From Solemya velum gill symbiont (GTDB lineage Bacteria; Pseudomonadota; Gammaproteobacteria; Chromatiales; Chromatiaceae), in NCBI RefSeq assembly GCF_000787395.1, contig NZ_JRAA01000002.1, positions 372,001 to 436,000 of the forward strand: DNA of 64,000 nucleotides. The letters are read 5' to 3'. Below the pieces are notes generated by a model that saw only the letters and a list, made by a program, of their open reading frames with translations, ran no database searches and was not told the origin of the DNA. The position numbers and the translations under genes are program-made. How positions within the stretch are numbered: position 1 is the stretch's first letter; each line of letters starts with the position of its first letter. Of the stretch, positions 45,100-52,742 are shown piece by piece.

Positions 45100-45836
45100 G
45101 TTTTCTGTTTATCGTTGTGATGTCGTATTCCGAAATTGTTTGCAATATTGAATAAGTCCTTTTCATCCTTATTGGTTAGAAGTTCTTGTACTTGTGGTTT
45201 TAGATACTCCAAGACATCTGCCAGGTCTCTAACAGCTTGGCGTCGGTCATCAATGCTAGAATCATGCCTGCGAAAATTTGTGGTCGCAGCGTTAATCCTA
45301 CCTATGACATTAGTATCTTTTGATGGTACATCTGCGGTGAAAATCTGCTCAAATCCCTGCTCTGGCTGATGAAGAACCTCACCTTTTGATGAAAGTTCAA
45401 ATTTATTCTTGTAGTGCGCAAGAACCGAATTAATTTTTTCTCGATAGAATTTTTTCCCTTCCTCTTTGTTGAAGGTTTCCCAGTGCATGCCACACCCACC
45501 ATAGGAGTGCATTGTCCCGTCGATGGGCTTAGAGACGTAATGATATAGAAATTCGATCACATCAAGAAAGTCATCTTCGGAATAACTTGAAGCGTACTCG
45601 GATATCGGCCATAAATTCTTCTTCCGGATTCCTAGAAGCATTTCAAGCTCTATATCTTTTACATTACCTTCGATATGGTCTGCGTCTATGCACCAATAAC
45701 CGAAAGCCTCATCAAAATATCCATCTGATCTAAGCTGATCGAATATTCGTGAGAACAAGTCAATGGTATCTTCTAAAGGAAGACCTTCTAAATTTGGATT
45801 AGAGCCTGTTCTTTGTGAGTAATATTTATGTGTCAT
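45100..45836 (-). pseudogene. Unknown cytoplasmic protein, C-terminus removed by the IS3 element
   Basis: The native part starts at ATG 45836 (MTHKYYSQRTGSNPNLEG) and runs about 245 residues to NNFGIRHHNDKQKT. The frame then continues for nine residues (DLPPASGPV) into the IS end, stopping at 45069. I do not recognise a named family; the C-terminal region with RRQAVRDLADVLEYLKPQ and FNIANNFGIRHHN looks like a conserved helical domain that should extend further. No signal peptide or membrane segment is present. Low G+C suggests acquisition by transfer. It may have been cargo of an island. Confidence 0.65.
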
Positions 45837-46608
45837 ACTACTTCCTCACGCCTAACTTTGACAGAGAAGGCCTATTGGTTCATGCAAAATGAACAAAGAT
45901 GTCCGAAAATAACTAAAGGCAATATTTTTTGTCTAAATTAATGTCCGAGAATGATTTTTTTCGTTATTTTCATATTGATGTTTCAAACTGGATATAGGCA
46001 TCCTACCCCATCACATTCTGATTTTCTTTTGGATTTTGGTGAAGTTTGAATGCCAATTACTAGCCATAAGCGGAAATTTATTGGGTATATTTCTAGGTAC
46101 ATTCCCTAGCTTACTACATTGCCACACAACTCTTTCCAAGTCTGCTAAATTATTGATTCAATGCATTTCATTGAGTTACGGGCACCTACAGCTAGACCAA
46201 GCCAGAAATCGTAATCGGATGAGCAATCAGTAGGTTATGAATTCCTCAAAGGCATTCAGATTAATATGGGTACATTTCTAGTTACATAAGCCTGCTAACA
46301 AAATGCCCGCATCTAATAATCTCTGTGGATACTGCCCATTCCACATACACCTTGTAGATACTCAGATATTATCTGTTTAATTACAGCTAGGACGACCTTC
46401 ACTGTCAATAAACATCTCTATTCAGAAATGGAAGGTAGTGTAGGAAAGCGAATTGAACTGATAAAGGCTATCGGTGTGCCGAATGTATCTTCTGATGATA
46501 ACGACAATCGTGAATTCAATTTCCAAGTGCAACTCAACAGAGTTGGTTAGAGGGCAAGCTGCGGTAGCATAGGTAGCTTCTCTCACCGACCAAAGTTAGA
46601 GGAGCACC
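45837..46608. other. AT-rich intergenic region with attachment-site repeat and a gene remnant
   Basis: These 772 bases contain one copy of a 108-bp repeat (46081-46188) shared with 48792-48899 and a decayed tRNA-Thr fragment at 46209-46240. A third GGGTACATTTCTAGTTACAT motif lies at 46268. A plus-strand open stretch at about 46380-46550 ends ..EGSVGKRIELIKAIGVP.. and stops at TAG 46550. It resembles the C-terminal end of some lost protein. The rest is unrecognised. Confidence 0.5.
46081..46188 (+). repeat. 108-bp direct repeat, copy 1 (tRNA-Thr attachment region)
   Basis: This segment aligns without gaps to 48792-48899 with 15 differences counted by eye (about 86% identity). It starts TTGGGTATATTTCTAGGTAC. 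Just behind it, at 46209-46240, TCGTAATC, AATCAGTAGGT and AATTCC recall the tRNA-Thr fragment that follows copy 2. Confidence 0.8.
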
Positions 46609-47129
46609 ATGTACACGCAGCTTACCCAGGAAGAACGATACCAGATTCAGGCACTGATGAAAGCAGGTCACAATCAAACAGAGATAGCCAAGATACTTGG
46701 GCGCCACAAATCCACTGTCAGCCGCGAACTGAGGCGTAACCGTGGCTTGCGCGGCTATCGCCCCAAACAGGCCCATCGGCTGTCTGTAGAGCGCCGTCAG
46801 AGCAAGAGCCAGCCCCGTATTGCCACTACCCACTGGGAGCGAGTCGAGCATCTGTTGCGCGAGGACTGGAGTCCGGAACAAATCAGCCTGTGGCTGTGCA
46901 ATGAGGCTGACATTCAAATCTCTCATGAGTGGATTTACCAGTACGTTCTCCAGAACAAATCCATGGGCGGTAACCTATACCGCCACCTGCGTTGCCAGAA
47001 GCAGCGTCGAAAGCGCTATGGCAGCTATAGCCGCCGAGGGCAACTGATTAACCGAGTCAGCATCGATGAACGTCCTGCCGTGGTTGATGAGCGTTCACGC
47101 TTCGGTGATTGGGAACTTGATACCATTAT
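46609..47129 (+). pseudogene. IS30-family transposase, truncated by the IS3 element
   Basis: The N-terminal 174 residues are a normal IS30 transposase: the helix-turn-helix (HNQTEIAKILGRHKSTVSREL), SPEQISLWL, SHEWIYQYVL and the start of the catalytic core FGDWELDTII, which includes the first Asp. At 47130 the IS3 right end begins and adds the nine residues DLPPASGPV before a stop at 47160. The remaining catalytic core is not found beyond the IS3 element at 48348, so it was deleted. The gene is dead. Confidence 0.9.
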
Positions 47130-47163
47130 TGACCTGCCCCCAGCAAGTGGTCCAGTTTGAATG

Positions 47164-47970
47164 TTAGTTCATCGCCGGTTTCAGCTCCAGTGGAATGATG
47201 GATTCAGGAGCTGGAGGGCGATAGCCCAGCGAGCTATGTGGCCGCTTGGTGTTGTAATGTTTTCTCCATTGTTCAATGATCACTTTCGCTTCGTGTAGCG
47301 TGTAAAAGACCTCACCATTGAGCAATTCATCCCTGAACCGGGCATTGAAGCTCTCGCAGTAGCCGTTCTCCCAAGGTGAGCCTGGTTCGATGTATGCCGT
47401 TTTAGCGCCGACAGCAGCGATCCACTTCCTCACGGCTTCTGCAATAAACTCGGGGCCGTTATCCGAACGGATATAGGCCGGTACCCCACGCAGAATGAAC
47501 AGGTCAGTCAGCACATCAATGACATCGGCTGAGTTCAACTTACGTTTCACCCGGATTGCCAGACATTCCCGACTGTATTCATCAATCAGGTTCAATGTCC
47601 GGAAGGCTCTGCCATCATCGGTTCTATGGTGGACAAAGTCGTAGGACCAGACATGATTTCTGTATTGTGCACGGAGTCTGATACAAGAGCCATCATTGAG
47701 CCATAAACGGCCACGCGGCTTCTGCTTGGCAGGTATTTTCAGCCCCTCTTGTCGCCATAACCGCTCGACACGCTTGTCGTTAACTTGCCAGCCTGCCTCT
47801 CTCAGGAGAGCGGCGATACGACGGTAACCATAACGGCCATACTCCCTTGCTAGAGCGATCATATCAGCGACAAGTCGTGTTTCATCACGACGCCCCTGTG
47901 GAATACGGCGCTGGGTTGAGCGATGTTGTCCGAGTACACGGCAAGCCCTGCGCTCGGAAACAGCCATCAT
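47164..47970 (-). CDS. IS3-family transposase OrfB (copy 2)
   Basis: The 268-residue frame is identical to OrfB of copy 1 except for one residue (DETRLV). The rve core keeps RSDNGPEF and the catalytic Glu in GSPWENGYCE, so it appears intact. Expression is expected as OrfAB through the frameshift site at 48018. Confidence 0.93.
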   Translation of the reverse strand: MMAVSERRACRVLGQHRSTQRRIPQGRRDETRLVADMIALAREYGRYGYRRIAALLREAGWQVNDKRVERLWRQEGLKIPAKQKPRGRLWLNDGSCIRLRAQYRNHVWSYDFVHHRTDDGRAFRTLNLIDEYSRECLAIRVKRKLNSADVIDVLTDLFILRGVPAYIRSDNGPEFIAEAVRKWIAAVGAKTAYIEPGSPWENGYCESFNARFRDELLNGEVFYTLHEAKVIIEQWRKHYNTKRPHSSLGYRPPAPESIIPLELKPAMN

Positions 47971-48011
47971 GCAACAAACGTTTTCGATACAGGCCCTGCG
48001 ACGCGAGGGGC

Positions 48012-48290
48012 TCAGAAGTTTCCCTTGGCAGCCTCCGACAGAATCTGCTTATCCAGTGTCAGATCAGAAACGGCCTTGCGCAAACGTTCATTCTCCTTCT
48101 GTAGCCGTTTCAGTTCTTTTAACTGGTCAATCCCCATCCCACCGTACTTTTTGCGCCAGCGGTAGTAAGTCTGCTCAGTGATGCCAATTTCGCGGATCGC
48201 ATCGATGCGGGCAGTGCCTTGTCCAACCAGGACTTCAACTTGCCGCAGTTTCTGGACGATTTCTTCCGGTTTGTGTCGCTTGATTCCCAT
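48012..48290 (-). CDS. IS3-family transposase OrfA (copy 2)
   Basis: The 92-residue protein has the same sequence as OrfA of copy 1, including the helix-turn-helix GITEQTYYRWRKKYGG and the leucine zipper. Differences from copy 1 are silent (for example around EEIVQKLRQVEV). It follows the ribosome site CGGAGGACC. Confidence 0.93.
   Translation of the reverse strand: MGIKRHKPEEIVQKLRQVEVLVGQGTARIDAIREIGITEQTYYRWRKKYGGMGIDQLKELKRLQKENERLRKAVSDLTLDKQILSEAAKGNF
48018..48024 (-). promoter_or_regulatory. Programmed -1 frameshift heptamer (copy 2)
   Basis: GGGAAAC on the minus strand is in the same phase as in copy 1, directly before TTC TGA of OrfA. Confidence 0.75.
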
Positions 48291-48791
48291 TTTCGGTCCT
48301 CCGTTTTACTCATCATAAGGGTGGACCAACTTATTGGGGGAGGATCACCTCAAGATCAACAGACAAACAACGTGGGTGAAATTCAGCTGAAGTCTTCGTT
48401 CGCGCATCGTCAGCCTCAGCCATCCGCACTCTCCGTTTGACACCAGTTGTGTGCTACAGATGAGTAAACTTTTAAATGAAGACCTCTAGTTCTTACCCAG
48501 GCCAAAATATTCAGTGGCATTGTTATTCTTTCCCTGAGTTTTACTTGAATGCTTAGACTTCAAGCATGCACTAATCTCTAGAGATGAACATACCACAAAA
48601 TCAATGAATTAAAGCAGTTTTTAGGGGGGATTCCCTGGCATATTACTTGTAGATATTTGTTAGAAAACCTTCTCAGACTTGATCAGAAAAGCGGCTTTTT
48701 ATAATAGAGAACTAGAACATCGACTATCTTCTTAGGAGCTTGATCGACTAGGACAACTATAGTTCTCATTCATGCCGAGAGCAGGCATGCT

Positions 48792-48899
48792 TTGGGTACA
48801 TTTCTAGGTACATCCCCTAGTTTATTTCATTGCTCCACAACTCTTTGCAAGTCTGCTAAGCTATTGATCCAAAGCGTTTCATTGAGTTACGTGCACCTA
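48792..48899 (+). repeat. 108-bp direct repeat, copy 2 (tRNA-Thr attachment region)
   Basis: It aligns without gaps to 46081-46188 at about 86% identity and starts TTGGGTACATTTCTAGGTAC. The internal pair GGTACATTTCTAGGTACAT resembles arm-type sites. The tRNA-Thr fragment begins 19 bases further on. Confidence 0.8.
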
Positions 48900-48918
48900 T
48901 GATATGACCTCGCCTGGT

Positions 48919-48963
48919 TTCGTAATCAGTAGGTCGGCGGTTCAATTCCGCCCAGTGGCTCCA
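48919..48963 (+). tRNA. tRNA-Thr(CGT) 3'-half fragment, integration-site remnant
   Basis: Forty-five bases run from the anticodon loop TTCGTAA through TCAGT, AGGTCGG, the T-arm (CGGTTCAATTCCG) and the acceptor strand AGTGGCTCCA. The five bases before the loop (CTGGT) cannot pair with TCAGT and no D-arm is present. As with the Arg and Met fragments, the break is at the anticodon loop, the usual crossover site of tRNA-targeting integrases. Confidence 0.8.
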
Positions 48964-49019
48964 TTTTATCAATTACTTATAATTTTACGCTTCCTAAATG
49001 GCTAGAGATTAATTACATA

Positions 49020-49040
49020 TAGGCACTTATGTAGGCACTT
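49020..49040. repeat. Short tandem repeat TAGGCACTT
   Basis: TAGGCACTT occurs at 49020-49028 and 49032-49040, a 12-base period, 57 bases beyond the tRNA-Thr fragment. It may be a pair of integrase arm sites from a lost element. Confidence 0.4.
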
Positions 49041-49116
49041 TTTGTGTACGCTATACCCTGCCCTCTGTTGCAACCTGTGCCCCCCTACTCACACCATCTT
49101 CAGAGTCATGCAAGGA

Positions 49117-49144
49117 ATGACTGTTTTCGGCCAGAAGCGGGCAT
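49117..49144 (+). repeat. Dispersed 28-base intergenic repeat, copy 1
   Basis: The segment matches 50981-51008 at 23 of 28 positions, with the shared core GGCCNGAAGCNGGCAT preceded by GTTTTYG. Confidence 0.6.
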
Positions 49145-49329
49145 CTGACAAAATACAGACCGAGTGTCCGTTATTGATGACTAGCGGTCTGTTAGATATT
49201 GAGCGATTTCCGCTAACAGCAATTAGCAGTCATTGGCGAGAGTGATATTCAAGCTCGTTTCGTCTGATAGGTGTCGCTATTAGATATCAACAGTGGGACA
49301 AGAAGATTAATGCCATTGATAATTAATAT

Positions 49330-49890
49330 ATGAAATATGTTCATCTATTTGCCGCAGTTATTTTACCGTTAGCTTTAATGGCTTGTGTGCCTGCCGCTGA
49401 AACCTATTATCGCCCTTCTGTTAAAGGAGGAGAGATTTCTACTGGACATTGTGTGCCAACTGAAAGTCTGTCTCTATTTAAGGTTGGTGATTTATCAGTA
49501 AGAGTAAGGTCCTTCATTATCAGTCATATAAATACTGTGCAAGTCAGACTGGAATTAAAACCCTCAGCAGGACAGCGCATTTATTTTGTATCAGATGAGT
49601 TTTTAATTCGTAATTTAGATCAAGATATAGGTGTGCCTATAAGTCGTCCACTAGACGTGCATCGTGAAGATATGGTGGAATCTCCTACTGTGCCTTTTCC
49701 AGTAAAAGAAGTTTCTCTATCACCTTATTGGGAGTTGAATTTCAGTATACGTGTGCATTTTCCATTTGATGATATTGAGCATTTTGAGTTGGTTAGCCCA
49801 CCAATAGTTATTGATGGAAAAAAATATGAATTTCCACCGATACAGTTTGAACAGAAAATTTGGGCGGGTATTGGTCCATTTAACTGTTAA
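49330..49890 (+). CDS. Putative lipoprotein of unknown function
   Basis: The 186-residue protein has a lipoprotein signal ending PLALMAC (Cys near residue 19). The mature part is beta-rich with two further cysteines (C42 in TGHCVP and C186 at the very end) that may pair. No family was recognised. The gene is AT-rich and lies at the right edge of the accessory region, so it may be acquired. The ribosome site is weak. Confidence 0.65.
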   Translation: MKYVHLFAAVILPLALMACVPAAETYYRPSVKGGEISTGHCVPTESLSLFKVGDLSVRVRSFIISHINTVQVRLELKPSAGQRIYFVSDEFLIRNLDQDIGVPISRPLDVHREDMVESPTVPFPVKEVSLSPYWELNFSIRVHFPFDDIEHFELVSPPIVIDGKKYEFPPIQFEQKIWAGIGPFNC

Positions 49891-50081
49891 TAAATAAAGT
49901 CTACTTTTTCCAGTTAATTGCAGGATGCTGATAAAATTTGACTGTCGGAAAAGGTAACACAGCAGCCAGTCGCTCGTATCTCCTGACTTCCGCTATTACC
50001 ACGAAGAAGACAATAACTGATGGGATTTCGCAACGCATTCAATGACCGCTTTGGGTCGGAACCGGTCGTTCACAGTAATGA

Positions 50082-50108
50082 AAAACGGGGCCCGAAGGCC
50101 CCGTTATT
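50082..50108 (-). terminator. Intrinsic terminator of the beta-barrel gene
   Basis: AACGGGGCC and GGCCCCGTT form a perfect 9-bp stem with a CGAA tetraloop (50084-50105). On the minus strand it is followed by TTTTCATT, so it terminates the gene ending at 50132. Confidence 0.85.
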
Positions 50109-50131
50109 ACTAGTCAAGTTAACGAAATGGT

Positions 50132-50791
50132 TCAGAATTTCATCTTCAAGCCAACTTGTACGATATGTGTAGAAAAATCCGTTGAAATATCTGTGTCTTC
50201 ATTATCAGTCACATCAATGCTGTCCATGTTCATGTATTTATATACACCGACAAGGCTTGTGGTATCGGAAAGTGCATACTCGACACCTGCACCAACCTGC
50301 CAAGCAAAACCTGAATCGCTGTCATCAATACCATTGTTTCCACCTATGTCAAAACTTGTATCAATGCTGGCTTTTGCATAACCCAAGCCTGCACCAACAA
50401 ATGGTCTCAGGGGGCCTTCACCGAAAGAATACCAGCCATTTAACATCAGGGCAGTTACAGAAATATCACCGTTTGTATCTGCCTCATCAGAAGGAGCAGA
50501 AGCATCAGGAAAAGACTGCAATCCCGTATCACCATTCAAGTATGACAGCTCCACTTCAGCACTGAAATTCCCATACTGATTACCAATTGCCGCAGAAAAA
50601 GCAAGCCCATTATCAAGGTCAATTTTTCCTTTATAGTAATCATCTGCTGGATCAATATCCTGCGTAAAATCGACATCGTTATTAAATGATCCACCTATCA
50701 AAAGGTTTGCATACATGCCAGATGATGCGAACGCTGATCCGGAAGCAGACATCGTAATAGCAACTGTTGCAGCAATAATGTTCTTTTTCAT
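50132..50791 (-). CDS. Outer-membrane beta-barrel protein (porin-like, OmpA-barrel/OmpW size)
   Basis: The ATG at 50791 follows AGGTGGAA; a GTG three codons earlier is rejected. The 219-residue protein has a signal peptide ending SAFA, then alternating beta strands typical of an eight-stranded barrel (AEVELSYLNG, LMLNGWYSFG, LRPFVGAGLGYAK, AWQVGAGVEYAL, TSLVGVYKYM) and a C-terminal aromatic (QVGLKMKF). Acidic loops rich in Asp face outward and could bind cations. Specific function unknown. Confidence 0.85.
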   Translation of the reverse strand: MKKNIIAATVAITMSASGSAFASSGMYANLLIGGSFNNDVDFTQDIDPADDYYKGKIDLDNGLAFSAAIGNQYGNFSAEVELSYLNGDTGLQSFPDASAPSDEADTNGDISVTALMLNGWYSFGEGPLRPFVGAGLGYAKASIDTSFDIGGNNGIDDSDSGFAWQVGAGVEYALSDTTSLVGVYKYMNMDSIDVTDNEDTDISTDFSTHIVQVGLKMKF

Positions 50792-50980
50792 TCTTTCCAC
50801 CTATAGCAATATTGTAAGAAACAACCTGGAGACCAACAAAAAGCCCTCAATTCATCTTATAAATGTAGCCCAGAATATATCAGCAATCCATGAAAATTCA
50901 CAGTTTTCCTTCTCCTCATAAAATGAGTTTGGTTAACCTAGGCCGAATATTGTGACGATCCTGTATTGAAGTGGTTTTTA

Positions 50981-51008
50981 ATGTCCGTTTTTGGCCGGAA
51001 GCAGGCAT
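50981..51008 (+). repeat. Dispersed 28-base intergenic repeat, copy 2
   Basis: The segment matches 49117-49144 at 23 of 28 positions and shares the core GGCCNGAAGCNGGCAT. Confidence 0.6.
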
Positions 51009-51065
51009 TGGCATGGATCCCCGATTCAGCATGGATGAATGACCACTATCATTCCAAAGCGATTA

Positions 51066-51091
51066 TTAAAAACCCCGCTGTAGCAGGGTCT
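51066..51091 (-). terminator. Intrinsic terminator of the DUF1554 gene
   Basis: On the minus strand ACCCTGC, TACA loop and GCGGGGT form a 7-bp stem (one G-T pair) followed by TTTTTAAT. It lies 42 bases after the stop of the gene at 51133. Confidence 0.75.
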
Positions 51092-51132
51092 TGTAGTATG
51101 TCAGTTGAATAATAAACAGCCTAGCAAATAAA

Positions 51133-51807
51133 TTAGTCCGCTGCAAAGCAATAAATCAAACCCGCACCACCGGTAGCTTGAAGATTTTTCAGGCTGCACC
51201 CCCGGGACTGGTGCGAGAAATTCCATGACTTTGACCAACTATCACTATTGAGACCAGTTACATCATGATGACCAACAACAGCTGAACCTTTGTCGTTACT
51301 GGTCCAGTCTTTACACGTGGTATCAGTGAAGGGGGCAAACGCTGTTCCGTCAGAGCGTGATCCAGTCAATATGTCATGCTCGTTTGGTTTATCACCACGA
51401 TCCTTTACCAGATTCCCCTTTTCGCTCAGTGCTGTCTCTTTATTCATAGTGTTGTTGCTGTGCAATTGCTCAACATCACTGGCGATCAGCACCCCTTTTG
51501 CATTGTGCCAGGGGCCATTTCCGATACGATCACGAGCATGAACTGCGGCAACACTGTTTTCAGGATTTTTGAAGTCAATTTTTCCACTCGTGCTGAGGTA
51601 AGCACGCCAGGTTTTATTGCCGGCACCTGCAGTGGAAGCAAGTTTCTGGCAATGCGCATCCGCCCCATCCAGCCCACCAAAGTTTGCACCATCTCCTCCA
51701 CCAACACTGGTAACGAAAAAGCTCATTGAGCTATCCATTGCAGTGGCTGTTACTGGCAATGCGACTGTTCCCAGACTGACTAATAACACCATTGTTGATT
51801 TTTTCAT
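51133..51807 (-). CDS. Secreted DUF1554 lectin-like protein
   Basis: The 224-residue protein has a signal peptide (about 1-23). The mature part starts MSFFVTSVGGGDGANFGGLDGADAHCQ (cited by its start, near residues 28-54), then TWRAYLSTS, RIGNGPW.N and a C-terminal GLIYCFAAD. These are hallmarks of a small family of exported proteins with a C-type-lectin-like appearance. Four cysteines (in AHCQ, TTCKDW, RGCSL and IYCF) probably form two disulfides. The ligand is unknown. It lies 41 bases after the GlcG-like gene and may be co-transcribed with it. Confidence 0.85.
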   Translation of the reverse strand: MKKSTMVLLVSLGTVALPVTATAMDSSMSFFVTSVGGGDGANFGGLDGADAHCQKLASTAGAGNKTWRAYLSTSGKIDFKNPENSVAAVHARDRIGNGPWHNAKGVLIASDVEQLHSNNTMNKETALSEKGNLVKDRGDKPNEHDILTGSRSDGTAFAPFTDTTCKDWTSNDKGSAVVGHHDVTGLNSDSWSKSWNFSHQSRGCSLKNLQATGGAGLIYCFAAD

Positions 51808-51848
51808 TTTTCCACCTACCTTTGTTTTCTTATCAGTTGTTATTAAAT

Positions 51849-52355
51849 CTATTCGATAGCGAATTCAATCCTTTCGCTCAAATTTTCAAGGGCTTGCCTG
51901 GCACATGCGGCATCAAGTTCTCCACCAGGCGCACCACTGACGCCAACTGCACCTAGATTGTAGCCACCAGACGTGATTTTTACCCCTCCGACCATCACGA
52001 TCAGCCCGTCAATGTGGTTAAGTTCAGGTCGTATATCTTGTCGTAACTCCCTGAACTCCCCACTATCAGACCATGACATCACGGTCATGTTCGCTTTACG
52101 TTCGGCTATTTCCAATGTGAAGCGAGCAGCCAGGTCATCGCGTAAGGCTGCGCGTAGAATGCCATACCGATCCACCACAACGGCACTTACGCTATAACCA
52201 TCTTTACGGCAAGCCAATACAGATTCATAGGCAATATCCTGCGCCAGTTCCATGCCGATGTTCTGGCTGCTGACAACATCTGATGCATGAAGGGCCTGCG
52301 CAGCGCCCAAGCATAAAACAAACAACAGATTGTCAATATAGCGACATAATTTCAT
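51849..52355 (-). CDS. Exported GlcG/HbpS-like protein (DUF336)
   Basis: From the ATG at 52355 (with AGGA upstream) the protein has 168 residues and a signal peptide ending LHASD. A start at 52412 is rejected because it would mask the signal. The domain shows VVVDRYGILRAALRDD, ARFTLEIAERKA and the glycine-rich end VGGVKITSGGYNLGAVGVSGAPGG, typical of the GlcG/HbpS fold. Some members bind haem or corrinoid ligands. Role here unknown. Confidence 0.85.
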   Translation of the reverse strand: MKLCRYIDNLLFVLCLGAAQALHASDVVSSQNIGMELAQDIAYESVLACRKDGYSVSAVVVDRYGILRAALRDDLAARFTLEIAERKANMTVMSWSDSGEFRELRQDIRPELNHIDGLIVMVGGVKITSGGYNLGAVGVSGAPGGELDAACARQALENLSERIEFAIE

Positions 52356-52742
52356 TATGAAATCCTCATGGCTGAATAGTGATGGTTTAGTTGATTTTTC
52401 GAGGTTAATCAAGTTCTCAACAATAGCTAAAGCCTATAAGGCATATCTGAATCTTTGAAATAATATATTACTACCGTCGCAATAGTGAATTTTGTTTATC
52501 GATAACCCAAAGAATTTTTCAGCTGTCTGATTAAGCTGGGAAATGCAGTTGTAATATCTACTTCCGGCTGAAAAGGTACCCCAGTCACCTGCAAGGCCAA
52601 TGTAGGCATTACGGGCACCACTCCACGCATTACCATCAGCAAGGTTTCAATCATTGGCCTGCACCCTGTTTTTGGATTACTTGTTAACTTCCCATAAGGC
52701 TATTTTTCGCTCTTCTTGAAAATTCAAACAGTTTGATTGCAT
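52356..52742. other. Intergenic region containing a porin remnant
   Basis: Apart from the minus-strand porin-like fragment at about 52548-52646, nothing was recognised in these 387 bases. Confidence 0.5.
52548..52646 (-). pseudogene. Remnant of a Gram-negative porin gene
   Basis: Translating the minus strand gives NLADGNAWSGARNAYIGLAG and then DWGTFSAGSRYY, which matches the conserved early strand of trimeric porins (consensus RNAYVGL.G.FGT...GR). A stop codon lies directly upstream in frame and no signal peptide or remaining barrel is present. It is a short relic. The call rests on about 30 residues. Confidence 0.5.

Larger units (their letters stand above)
47130..48347 (-). mobile_element. 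IS3-family (IS407-like) insertion sequence, copy 2 (inverted)
   Basis: This is the same 1218-bp element as 43882-45099 in opposite orientation, with only a few base differences. Its ends read TGACCTGCCCCCAGCAAGTG at 47130 and the complement of TGATCCTCCCCCAATAAGTT at 48347. It sits inside an IS30-type transposase gene. Flanks (TTAT and CCTC) do not match, so a target duplication is absent and a deletion on one side is likely. The right ends of both copies face each other across about 2.0 kb. Confidence 0.92.
48348..49329. other. Gene-free accessory stretch with attachment-site remnants
   Basis: These 982 AT-rich bases hold no supported gene. They contain repeat copy 2 (48792-48899), a tRNA-Thr 3' fragment (48919-48963), a pair of TAGGCACTT repeats (49020-49040), and one member of a dispersed 28-base repeat (49117-49144). 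The part from 48348 to 48790 shows nothing recognisable. Confidence 0.55.
50792..51132. other. Intergenic region with dispersed repeat and terminator
   Basis: About 340 bases contain the promoter side of the beta-barrel gene, the second dispersed-repeat copy (50981-51008) and the terminator at 51066-51091. No gene was seen. Confidence 0.5.

Noticed and set aside
46036-46233. 65-codon plus-strand frame
   Set aside because: It lies on repeat copy 1; the corresponding frame is not conserved in copy 2.
43882-48347. Composite transposon made by the two IS3 copies
   Set aside because: Outer flanks do not match, and the interior holds only truncated genes, so there is no evidence that the unit moved as one.
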